A DNA stretch of 23,231 nt from a virus: the IMG/VR virus record IMGVR_UViG_3300010155_000101, positions 1-23,231 of that record; one strand, written 5' to 3'. The position numbers were made by a program, and so were the translations under genes. Below the pieces are notes generated by a model. The model searched no databases, was not told the DNA's origin, and worked only from the letters and a program-made list of their open reading frames with translations. Below, piece by piece: positions 1 to 10,100 of this stretch; within the stretch, counting starts at the first letter, position 1; every line of letters starts with the position of its first letter.

Positions 1-1
1 G

Positions 2-1759
2 AACCAGAATCTTGGCAAGGCTGGTATAAAACTCCATAAATCTCTCCGTGACTGGCAGTATGCCAAGCTATCCGACCCATCGATGAACTATCTTGATTTT
101 ATGAAGGATCCCGCTATTGGCGGACAGCACGCCAAAAAGGGTATTGATAAGATTATAGCGGGGGATGCCAAGAGGCCTGGATTCTTTCAGGGATATGGGG
201 ATCTTATCGTGGGCGGACCGAAAAGGCGGTGGGCAAAGCATAAAAGAAATAAGGTAAGAGATGAGCTGTGGCCAGAAAAAGATAAGCCATCATGGCTCCA
301 GAAGTTTAAGAACAGAAATATTAAAGGTTATGACGAAAAATTTAACATACAAGAGATGATGAAGGCAAATGCTGATAAACTTGCGCAATCCAAAATAGTA
401 ACCCCTGTAGATCCTGAATTAGTTAAATTCAGGGAGGGTCTTTCCAGGGGATACATACCAGTTGGTAAACCCGAACATTCTGAAGAATACCTTAAAAAGC
501 AGGCCCAAGTACAGCAAGAACAGGCCAAACAAAAGCTGTGGCCAAAAAGAAAAGCGGCAATCGATATTATGAAGGATAAAGATGTATTTGCTATCGATCC
601 AGCCAATGTACCCGATGTACCTCTATCACCAGGCGAAGCTGTTAATGTTGAAGGAATGAAGGGTTTTATGCAGAGGCTTATACCAGGTGGTAAAACTGGC
701 AAGACATGGGTCGGTGCCACTTCCAATGTACCAACTAAGCCTGAGCTTTCTTCTGAAGACCTACTAAAAATACAGAGCGGAGCGGATACAGCTACATCAG
801 CTGCAAATGAACTAGCAACCCAAAAGCATGCCCAAAAACTTACCAGAGATTTTAAATTAGCGGAAGCTGAAAGCGGAGCAATAAATAAGAGCAATATTGT
901 AGCGGATGAAGCTAAAAGAATATATGAGGATAAAACTTACTATCCAATGAACAAAAGAGCGGCATTGCACCAGGCGGGTAAAAAGAATATACCTCAAACT
1001 CTAAAAACTGATGATAAGCTCCCTACGACAAATATGGGGAATATTATAAAATCCAAGATAGAAGGCACGGGTTTTGACCAATTCAAGGATTATCCTAAAC
1101 AACAAATATTAAACGATATGCCTGATGATACTATCGACATCCCTGATGATAATATCCCTGACTTGATGGATCTATATGAAGAAGAGTTAGCTACTACACC
1201 AACAACTGGCGGTCCCATGACAGCGAGCCTGGCAAGTGATACATATACCGCTACAGGGGATGTGCTTGGTACTGACGCTACGAGTATACCTGTTGATGGA
1301 ACAGCCCCAGGTAAGATGATTGGCGATACTGTGTCAGGACTATCCCTGGCAAATAAAATAGCAGGGGGCAAATTTGCAAAAGGTGATACGCTTGATGTGG
1401 CCCAGGATGTAACAGGTGCTACTCAGGTAGGATCAAAAATAGCAACACAGATGGGGCAAAAGGCTGTTGGTAAGACATTGGGCAGTGCCGCGGGCAAGGT
1501 TGCCGCACCACTTGCTATTGCACAATCAGCAAAAACATTAATAAGTAAAGACTCAAGCGATGTGCAAAAAGCTGGCGCAGTTATGTCGGCAGCAGGAGCC
1601 GTTGCAATGACAAACTTCTGGAACCCAGCAGGCTGGGTAGCTGGTGCGCTTGCAGTAGGCGGTTCATTGTTACAGATGTTTGGGGGTAAGAATAAGAAAC
1701 AGAAAAGATCAGTAAGGTCCGCAACTGGGTATAGGGGCGGAACTATGCAGGGTTATTAA
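2..1759 (+). CDS. Virion-associated structural protein, 5'-partial
   Basis: The frame is open from base 2 with no stop before the first ATG at 83. That ATG has no Shine-Dalgarno upstream (the preceding codons read ...KLSDPS), so I take this as the C-terminal part of a gene that begins outside the window. From the ATG it is 558 residues. The first ~100 residues are rich in Lys, Arg and Trp, the middle is polar and low in recognisable motifs, and residues ~498-536 form an Ala/Gly-rich hydrophobic stretch followed by a very basic tail ending in GGTMQGY. An amphipathic body with a hydrophobic, membrane-active C terminus is typical of phage internal or ejected virion proteins or tail-tip proteins. 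It sits directly upstream of the acetyltransferase-like gene and the giant polyvalent protein, which supports a virion role. I do not recognise a family, and the exact function is unknown. Confidence 0.7.
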   Translation, partial: NQNLGKAGIKLHKSLRDWQYAKLSDPSMNYLDFMKDPAIGGQHAKKGIDKIIAGDAKRPGFFQGYGDLIVGGPKRRWAKHKRNKVRDELWPEKDKPSWLQKFKNRNIKGYDEKFNIQEMMKANADKLAQSKIVTPVDPELVKFREGLSRGYIPVGKPEHSEEYLKKQAQVQQEQAKQKLWPKRKAAIDIMKDKDVFAIDPANVPDVPLSPGEAVNVEGMKGFMQRLIPGGKTGKTWVGATSNVPTKPELSSEDLLKIQSGADTATSAANELATQKHAQKLTRDFKLAEAESGAINKSNIVADEAKRIYEDKTYYPMNKRAALHQAGKKNIPQTLKTDDKLPTTNMGNIIKSKIEGTGFDQFKDYPKQQILNDMPDDTIDIPDDNIPDLMDLYEEELATTPTTGGPMTASLASDTYTATGDVLGTDATSIPVDGTAPGKMIGDTVSGLSLANKIAGGKFAKGDTLDVAQDVTGATQVGSKIATQMGQKAVGKTLGSAAGKVAAPLAIAQSAKTLISKDSSDVQKAGAVMSAAGAVAMTNFWNPAGWVAGALAVGGSLLQMFGGKNKKQKRSVRSATGYRGGTMQGY

Positions 1760-1788
1760 TTGTAATGTTATAAATAAAGGATAAGTAT

Positions 1789-2169
1789 ATGATACCAGTT
1801 ATAAGGAAGATTACTACAATTGAAGAGATGGAGGCTACTATTAAGGCGGCGGAAAATGATAAGGATAACATGAGGTTCCCATCTCATATGATAACTAAAG
1901 ATGATAAAATCGTTGGGGGATGGTGTATGGGTGCAATCCCGCTTGTGTTGGTATGGCATGATACAAAATCTATCTCACCAAGAGATAGTTTAACGCAGAT
2001 GCAAACAATAGATGCCATAATGCATGATCGTGGCAATAAGAGTTACTTTATGGCCTGTAATTCTCATTCGCCATATTATTCAAAAATGGAGAAGTTGGGT
2101 TATAATAAGGGGTGGGCAACAAATCTATTTTATAAAAATATAGGGAGGGTATCCAATGCAGATATATAA
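1789..2169 (+). CDS. GNAT acetyltransferase-like phage protein
   Basis: A 126-residue protein preceded by an AAAGGATAAG Shine-Dalgarno. The C-terminal half reads like the last strands of a GNAT fold: an alpha helix, the segment MACNSHSPYYSKMEKLGYNK, then a final hydrophobic strand (LFYKNIG). The 'S-P-x-Y...M-E-K-L-G' pattern is common in short phage proteins annotated as acetyltransferases, often found beside internal virion protein genes in podoviruses. The usual acetyl-CoA pyrophosphate loop (Q/RxxGxG/A) is not evident, so it may have a degenerate, structural version of the fold. Its last 14 bases overlap the next gene, which implies co-translation. Function is inferred from fold resemblance and context only. 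Confidence 0.6.
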   Translation: MIPVIRKITTIEEMEATIKAAENDKDNMRFPSHMITKDDKIVGGWCMGAIPLVLVWHDTKSISPRDSLTQMQTIDAIMHDRGNKSYFMACNSHSPYYSKMEKLGYNKGWATNLFYKNIGRVSNADI

Positions 2170-2740
2170 TGAAATAATAATAGATATGAATACTGGTAAA
2201 ACTATATCTGAAGACAGCTATGAATATGATGGCCCTGTTATGTTATGTTGTGGAGGTGATGACGAACCAGATTATACTAAAGAAAAAGAAATATTAGCAC
2301 AGCAGAGAACTGATCTTGGCAGGCGCAAGAAAGAAATAGGTGAGTATTTTGATGATATTGGCGGTATGGCAGGGGAAGAACACTCTAGGCTACTAACTCA
2401 AATAAAAAATGAATATAGCGCAACGAAAACGTCCCGTGCTGACGATTTTTTAACACAATCTTATAGTATAGACAAGCAGGAAGATATCCAAAAAAGACTT
2501 AGTGGGTTTGAAGTTAATACAGAGCAGGATGATATAGCACAAGTAAATGAATCTAATAGGCTTAGATCATATGCAAATCAGGACAAAACAAATAGGAATG
2601 CTTTTAGATCTACCTTGGAAAGAGAAGGAATCCAAAAACGGAGAACTGATCTGGAGAGAAACAAGGCCTATGAAGATCAAATGAATAATATACAAGATAT
2701 GTTGTATCAGATAGAAACAACTGAAGCAGGTTTCACATAA
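2156..2740 (+). CDS. Coiled-coil phage virion-type protein with N-terminal CCGG motif
   Basis: A 194-residue protein starting 8 bases after a strong AGGGAGGG Shine-Dalgarno that lies inside the preceding gene. The N terminus (YNEIIIDMNTGK, then EYDGPVMLCCGG) follows a pattern I associate with phage structural proteins: a beta-strand preamble 'E-I-x-I-D-x-x-T-G-K', then 'E-Y-D-G-P', then a Cys/Gly cluster. From about residue 40 it is almost entirely charged helix (QQRTDLGRRKKEIGEYF; RSTLEREGIQKRRTDLERN), predicted coiled coil. No transmembrane segment is seen. Position between the acetyltransferase-like and repeat-containing genes suggests an internal virion or head-to-tail role similar in placement to T7 gp14; that is inference. 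No enzymatic motif is visible. Confidence 0.6.
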   Translation: MQIYNEIIIDMNTGKTISEDSYEYDGPVMLCCGGDDEPDYTKEKEILAQQRTDLGRRKKEIGEYFDDIGGMAGEEHSRLLTQIKNEYSATKTSRADDFLTQSYSIDKQEDIQKRLSGFEVNTEQDDIAQVNESNRLRSYANQDKTNRNAFRSTLEREGIQKRRTDLERNKAYEDQMNNIQDMLYQIETTEAGFT

Positions 2741-2749
2741 GGAGAAGTC

Positions 2750-4108
2750 ATGGCACAAAAAGCATCAGATAAATTAGCAAATTTCGCAATAATATCAGGA
2801 CTTCTAGATACCTACCTGGATTATAACCAGAGAGAACGGCAGATGTATATGACTGCCGCGTCAAGATCAAAGAACCGCCAGATAGTAAAGGGAGCTGATG
2901 GTTTTCAATATTACGCGGACACCAAGGAAAGGGTTATACCAGAAGCGACAGCACCAGCAGATACAAAGGATGCTAAGTATTTTCACTGGAAAGATCCTAG
3001 TAATAAAGTAATGACAGGAACTGAAACTCAGGCCTTGGCCTCTGGGCAGAATTTTTGGAAACAGGCTACTACTGATCCTACAAAGATAGATAAGGAAGCA
3101 AAGGATCGTACATATAAGGGAGCTGATGGGCATACATATTGGTTAGAAGGAGATAAGGCTAATCAAAGGGTCAATAAAGACATAGCGATGAAGTCATCTG
3201 CAAAGGATCGTACATATAAGGGAGCTGATGGGTATACATACTGGCTAGAAGGATCAAAGGCTAATGAAAGAGTCAATGAAGCCATACCAATGAAGGCATC
3301 TAGTGACCAATCCAAACCGAGGATTATTTCAGGCCCTGATGATAAAAAGTATTATGAAGATATTGCCCCTGATGGTACTAAAACATTAACACAGGTACCG
3401 CTCCCTAAAGTAGACTATAAGGCACAAACCCTGGATTATTTAAATAATTTACAGAATGTAGATGTTTCTGGCATTATAAAGCATGTGGAGGCAGATACTT
3501 CCGTTACGAAGGCAGATCTTAGCCAGTACACAGACCAGGCTGAAACTAAGGTTAAAGATGTAAAAGAGAAGAAACAAAGAAAGATCAATATAGCAAAATC
3601 ACAAGTAAGTAAGTATGCAGCCATGAAAAGTGGGGAAAAATTCTTTACATCATTCCAAAGTGATGACGTAGATTTTCAGACAGGTGTAGAATCGGAATGG
3701 AAAAATAAGAATATTGTCGATATGATGCATAATATTAGAAAATATAATATACAAGCAGATGATCAATATTATTCGCCTGAAGAGTTTGCCGTTCTTAATA
3801 AGGAATTTGTGCAATATAAAATTAATGATACAGCCAAAACGAAGTTCATTCAGCTAAACAAAAATGATAAAACTAATGGCCTGGATATGAGTAAAACATA
3901 CAAATTAGAAACGGGAAAGGATAAAACTGGGAAGGAAATAAAAAAAATGGATCCTATGGAATTACTGGATTGGTTTGGTACCTGGACTCAAAAGGATGAC
4001 GAAGAATACCCCATTATAGCAAAGAAATGGGTAACCGCCTATAATAATACTGCGAATATGGATTGGGAAAAGTATGGAAATGATAATTTAAAAGCATCTG
4101 GGTATTAA
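2750..4108 (+). CDS. Repeat-containing phage structural protein
   Basis: A 452-residue protein with an AAGGAG site 6 bases before the ATG. The N terminus has a short helical segment (LANFAIISGLLDTYLDYNQ). Residues ~45-205 hold four versions of a short module with the core G-x-D-x-x-x-Y-Y/W: KGADGFQYYAD near residue 47, two near-identical 34-residue units at 118-151 and 152-185 beginning KDRTYKGADG, and a diverged SGPDDKKYYED near 194. Such 'DG-x-x-Y-Y/W' modules are usually beta-hairpins in phage tail or virion proteins. The C-terminal half (from ~220) is charged and helical with no motif I recognise. It sits just before the giant protein (2-base gap), so it probably belongs to the same virion or ejection complex. 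The precise role is unknown. Confidence 0.6.
   Translation: MAQKASDKLANFAIISGLLDTYLDYNQRERQMYMTAASRSKNRQIVKGADGFQYYADTKERVIPEATAPADTKDAKYFHWKDPSNKVMTGTETQALASGQNFWKQATTDPTKIDKEAKDRTYKGADGHTYWLEGDKANQRVNKDIAMKSSAKDRTYKGADGYTYWLEGSKANERVNEAIPMKASSDQSKPRIISGPDDKKYYEDIAPDGTKTLTQVPLPKVDYKAQTLDYLNNLQNVDVSGIIKHVEADTSVTKADLSQYTDQAETKVKDVKEKKQRKINIAKSQVSKYAAMKSGEKFFTSFQSDDVDFQTGVESEWKNKNIVDMMHNIRKYNIQADDQYYSPEEFAVLNKEFVQYKINDTAKTKFIQLNKNDKTNGLDMSKTYKLETGKDKTGKEIKKMDPMELLDWFGTWTQKDDEEYPIIAKKWVTAYNNTANMDWEKYGNDNLKASGY
3101..3304 (+). repeat. Two tandem 102-bp units (34 codons)
   Basis: Two in-frame units, 3101-3202 and 3203-3304. The first 30 bases of each (beginning AAGGATCGTACATATAAG) are identical and the rest is diverged but alignable. 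They encode the KDRTYKGADG-x-TYWLEG modules of the protein around them. The near identity of only the 5' part suggests recent duplication or ongoing gene conversion. Confidence 0.85.
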
Positions 4109-4110
4109 TA

Positions 4111-7100
4111 ATGCCTAGAATAAATGAGATAGTGTTTGATGACCAAACCTTCCTAAAGGAAACAAATCTACCACCCTCTCTCCCAGAGCCAGAGCAACCT
4201 ATTGGCGATGGGGAATCAGAGGATATACAACCAGGGCAAATATATGATCAAATACCTGTAGACACAGAGGGTGTATCTGATATGTTACCTTTCGATCCTG
4301 AAGGCCTTGGGTATGACTATAATACCGCTACCCAGGTAGGAGGTATGCAGGACAGCAATGGACACTGGGCCAGCCGAGATCCCAATACTGGCATGATCTT
4401 AAAGGGCATGCAACATCCCACCATAGATAAAACAATCCAAGATGAAGAATTTATCGGAAATATCGTATCCAAGGGGGAAGATGGCCGTTATTACTCTAAC
4501 CCACCTCGCAAAGAAGATCTGGATACCACAATAGTTGATACTGGCATTAAAAATTACCTGGGCCACAATATTAAAGTTGCAAAGGATGTAGTAGAACCCC
4601 TGGCAAGGGTTACGGAAGAATTAAACATTGCAGGGATTAGCCTTCAGTTGGCAGATACTTATAGGTCGCAAGATGTTCAGGCCCAGATGTACCAGGCATC
4701 AAAAGGAACCCCAAAAGAGGGCCTTGTTGCCCCGCCAGGCAAGTCGGATCATGAACACGGCCTTGCTATAGACCTTGCCCAGATTGACACAATGAAAAAT
4801 GACCAGGTATTTGACACCTTGAAGAAACATGGATTTCATCCTATAGCTGATGAATGGTGGCATTGGTACTACGGCCCAGAGGATCCAAAGGCTATGATGC
4901 CACGCTCGGAACGTGCGAAAACCCAATCAGATCCACTTGTTAAACAACAATGGATGAGAAAAAAGATGGAATTAGCAAGAGGTAAGGTAGACAGGTTCCC
5001 GTTAGATGCCGAGAAACTGCTTAATGCTGAGATCGAAGCACCAGGATCTACTGAGGAAGTGTTTGATGAAATAACTAACACATATATAGGTATAGACCAG
5101 CCAAGTGGCCAGATTATTGATCCAGCGCAAGAAGAATTAGAATTAAATGTGAAAGATATTATTCGAGAGCAGAATTATAAGAATTATTTAATTAGCCAGG
5201 GCAAATATAAAGAGGCATTCGCTCAAGATACAGAAAACTTAGCACTTGCAGAAAAGTATCAGGACGGAGATTGGAAGCAGGGAATAATTGGCAATATGTT
5301 CTATAAGTTCGCAGATGCAGTGTCTGCTGGTACAAGTAAAGGTATATTAACCAAACCAGCATATACACAGCTTATGGAAAATTATAGGCGTGATGTTGGG
5401 TACTCAGAAGAAGATTTGATGGGAAAGATATGGCGTACCGCTTATGCTGCTGGTGAAGGGACTGGTCATGCTATAGGATACATGGGGCCTTCAAAGCTAT
5501 TTGGTTATACAAGATGGAATAAATGGATAAAGTCAGCACTGACCTTTGGTAGTGTTGGTGGAGTAAGGCGCGCAGGAGATCCAGAAGAACTGGAGCATAT
5601 GTCCCTTCGGAAATGGGTTATTGGCACGGGCCTGGATGCCACGCTAGGGGCATTCTTCCCCTTTCTTGGCAGTGCTGGGGGCAGTGTAGTCGCAGAACCA
5701 AGCACAACGATGGCATTAGCTAAATTCATGCTGCAGACTGGTGCTATAACTGGCGGTATGACTGTAACACAGCTAGCGGAAATGTTTAACGCTGAAATGG
5801 AGGATAATCCTGATCAGCCTGCCATGGAATCATTTGTGAAAGCATGGGATCAAGTTACGGATCCAGAAACTCTGATCAAGTCATTATCTATGATGGCGTT
5901 TCTACATGGTACCTCAACAGGGCAAAGGTTTATGAAGGATGGAAAAGTTAATGCCCAGCAACATGCCAACCTTGTAAAACAGGCGCAATTATATTTTAAA
6001 GATATGCCATTTAATTTAAAGAAAAGACCAACCACTCCTGAACAGGCTAAAGAATACTTTGAAGCCTGGGATAACTGGGCATTAAGTGAGGGCAACAGGG
6101 CTGAATATTTTAGGCAGACAACATTAAAAGATCAGAGAAAAGAGCGTAGTAATCAGATTAGCAAGAATGAACCTAGATTAGACTGGAAAAGGGATTTAGC
6201 CAGATGGCAGAATGAACAGATCCGTGTAAGGAAAAAGGATCAACGGACTGTGATTGAAGAAGAAGGCGTGGAAGAAGGGGTAACTAAGGAGAATATGGTA
6301 AGGCCAAAGGAACCCGTAGAATACGATCTGCGAAAGGAAAATCCCGAACTTATGAAAGAGGTCAATATTAAGGATATTAATGATCTGTTGAAGCAGGGTT
6401 ATACGGAGATGCAGATTGGCCAGATGACCAAAAATGAGATATATCAACGGCTCTCTAAATCAAAAAAGACTAAAGAAGTAGTCAAAGAGAAAAAAGATAT
6501 TAAAGTTGAAGAGAAGGTGAAAGTTGAAGAGAAGGAAAAGCCTACTGAGGATATATCAGAACATACACAGAGGGGATTAGACCAGGCAAAGATACAGAAT
6601 TTAAAACAACTCGGAGATAATATAAAAGCTGGGAAATATAAGGAAAATACTCCTCTATATCAAGAAATATATAATAAAAGATTAGCAAAAGAAACTACTG
6701 GGATGTCAGGGATCCAGGCAGAAGAGAAGGTAAAACCTGTTAAAGTAGAACCAAAGAAGGAACCTGTAAAAACAGATAAAGTTGATACAGGATTAGCAGA
6801 TAACGCTATAACCGAACTTGCAGATGGTCTAAAGTCAGGAATTGACAGCAAGATAAATCACTATACAAAAAGTTTAAAAGATAATATAAAGACATATGGC
6901 GAGCCAGTTAGGGAAATGATTAGAAATTCTGATTTGCCAGAAGATGTTAAAACCAAGTTATTAGGTAAAGAAAAGCCTGTGGTTAAAGAAGAATCTACCA
7001 AATTAACAGAAGAGCAGGAGAATGTGGTTGAGAAGGCTAAATTAGTTAACAAAGCGGAACCTGGCACACAAATAGATCAAATGGCTCAAGATCAGTTAAA

Positions 7101-10100
7101 GCATACTGATGTAGTTTCTACTTTTAAAGCCTTAAATATACCAGTAGAGAACTTGAGTGGGAAGACGAAGGCGGATTACTTTAATGCAATAATTAAGCAT
7201 GTTAAGGATGCTAAAGAAACAAAGACAAAACCAACAGAAGGCTATGCACCTCTTGCAGGTGAATCTGTTACCACGAAGAATGTCTTTAGGGGTAAGCATA
7301 AAACAATTACTGTCAATCCAGAAGATCTAACTATTAACCATCGCGATACCAAAGCGTCCGCCTCCTGGCTTGGCCAAATGCAGGAAAAGGGTTATGTGGA
7401 GCAAGTAGAGGTCAAGGAAGGGTTTCGTGCAAGATACAAGCTAACAGAGGCAGGAGAGAAGGTTTACAAACAAGGCCAGGCAAATGTTAAGGCAATGTTA
7501 GAAGGCGTGCCTGCGGATAAATATGAGCCTAAAAAGATTAACAAGAAACCAACTAATGATAAGGTAGATGATGTTGGTACAATATATACAGGCAAAATTG
7601 ATGGCCAACCAGCCTGGAGTGAGGGCCATATGATACTTCTTGGTAAGCCAGGAAAGGGTGATTTAGTATCTACAAACAAGCCAAATCTTCAAAATGTTGT
7701 GGCTAATAAGAAGGGCGATGTTGCGGAAACTGATTTGCGGTTAATTGGAGCTACCCAGGCCGAACCAGGCTTGGCAAGACATGTATGGCTATCAGATGGC
7801 AAAACTTTACATGAACTAAATGCCGATTACTTTGATTATATAAATTCAGTAGTAGAAAACCCAACATACAGAGCCTCTACTGGTTCAAAGGCTGAATTGA
7901 AAGCGGTACATATATATGAAAACGGCAAGTGGAAGGGTATGTTGATGCCTGTTAGGTATACTGACATACCTTCTAATATATCAAAGTTGTCTGGGATGAC
8001 TGAGAGTGGGCCGAAGTCTACAAGTGGAGAATCCATGAGGGCATATGGTGGCGGATCTACTACAGGTGAATCCACATCATCTGTTAAAGACAATTTTAAA
8101 ACTGCTGACTTGGATAATCCTATAACAAAGAGAAAAATCGGTGAAGAGCTTGCCAGGGATCTCGATCAGGAGCCAGGCAAGGGGACACGCTTTGGCCTAA
8201 TTGAGCGGTGGAAAAAGAGGTCAAGAGTACTTGGAATATTCTGGCCCCATAGCACGATCATAAGAGTGAGGAATATATCTGATGTTAAGGTCCTGTCACA
8301 TGAGCTGGGACATAAGCTGGATGATGTTGTATTTGGTTTCTCTGATAAGATGAAATACGACAAGCTGGATAAGGCTGATATTAAAGTTACTATGGCTAAT
8401 GGCTTGAAGGATGTGAAAAAGCGTGAACATAGGCTGAACCAACTCCGTAGTGAATATGGCGAAGAAACTGTTAAAAACTTGTTGGATAGAGCAGAACTAC
8501 GCGCAGAGTTAAAGAAATTCCTTGTTGATAGAGGATACCCAGAGGTTAATACTGCTGAAGGAATAGCGGAGATGATTAGCGATTACGTTGTTTCACCAAC
8601 AGGACTGGCTGAAAAGTTACCAAAATTTCATAAATTATTTGAAGAAACTATTGGGACTACCCCGAAGATTAAAGATGCACTACTGCATGCCAGGAAGCAG
8701 TGGGAAGAGTGGCATGCGCAGGATCCTAGGGTAAAGACAGAGTCTACCATCGCCAGGGAGAAAAATACATTCATGAATGGTATTTTAAGGAAGACGGAAG
8801 GCGCGAAGGAGAAATTATATTACAATATATTAGATAATACAGCATTGTATAAGAAAATTGAAAAAGAACTGACCAAAAAAACAGGGAAAATAAGCGGTGA
8901 AAACTCCCCTTATCGTAGGTTCCTGTCGATGCTGGGCATTGAAGGTAAGGCAGAGCAATTTTTACACAATGCCCCATTTATGATAAAAGGTGAGAATATT
9001 AAGCTAAGAAAGGATGTAAAACCTTTCTTAAAGATCATTAAGCCATATGTAGTAAATGGTGAATTAAAGGTGCTTGAGGGATATATTACTGCCAAGCGGA
9101 ATGTATCACTATATGAAGCATCCAAGAAAACTAAGGACCCTAGGTATAAGGGATCAATGACTACATCCATAGATCTTGCCAGGAAAACAATGGAAGGCCA
9201 TAGAAAGAATCGTCCTGATCTGGATCAGGCTGCCAAAGAGATACATAAGTATAATGATGCCCTGCTTGATTATTATGTGGACTCTGGTATGTTAAGCAAT
9301 AGCGATGCAACTTTGTTCAGGTCATATCATGATTTCTACATACCATTTAGAAGGTATTTTGCCCAGTATGAATATCAAAATGCATTCCAGGGGAAATTTG
9401 ATATGGGCAAGTTTATGAAAGAGCATGCGACTCCAAAGGTTAAGGCCATACAGAAAGGGGAGAAATTTAGGGAAATAATACCTCCAGTTGAGCAGGAGCT
9501 AAAGCAAACATATGATTTAATCCGTGCTTCAGATATGAATCGAACAAAACTAACAGTAATAGATGCATTGCAAGCTATAGATAAGCAATTGGTTCAGCTT
9601 ATACCAAAGAGCGTGATTAAAGGAGTTCCTGATTTTGACGGCATCGTACACTACAGTCGAAAAACAGAAAAGCCTGGTGGAGCTATATTGACTGTAAGGC
9701 GAAATGGGGAAATAGAATTTTATGAGGTGCCAAAAGAATATCATGAGAATCTAATGGCGGTTAATGCAGATGTACACGCGGCAATTAAAGTGTTAGCGTT
9801 ACCTTCCAGAATATTAAGGAAGGGCGCAGTAGATTATAACCCAGTGTTTGGGATTAGAAATATTTTTAGGGACCAGGGGTCTGCTATAATGTATTCCAGA
9901 CATGGGTATGCTCCGTGGGATTTTCTAAAAGGATTTAAAAGTCTTGTTACTAATGATGTATGGCACCAGAAGTTCCTGGCCAGCGGAGCCTCGCAATCAT
10001 TTCTTGTTGGCATGGACAAACACTTGCAATTTAGTAAGAAAAAAGGAATGTATACTAATGTTGGTGATATGACCTTGAAAGGAAAAATAAAGAAGTATGC

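Noticed and set aside
6502-6535. Two 16-bp direct repeats (AAAGTTGAAGAGAAGG, period 18) as a regulatory array
   Set aside because: They encode the low-complexity Lys/Glu linker (VEEK repeats) of the giant protein and need no other explanation.
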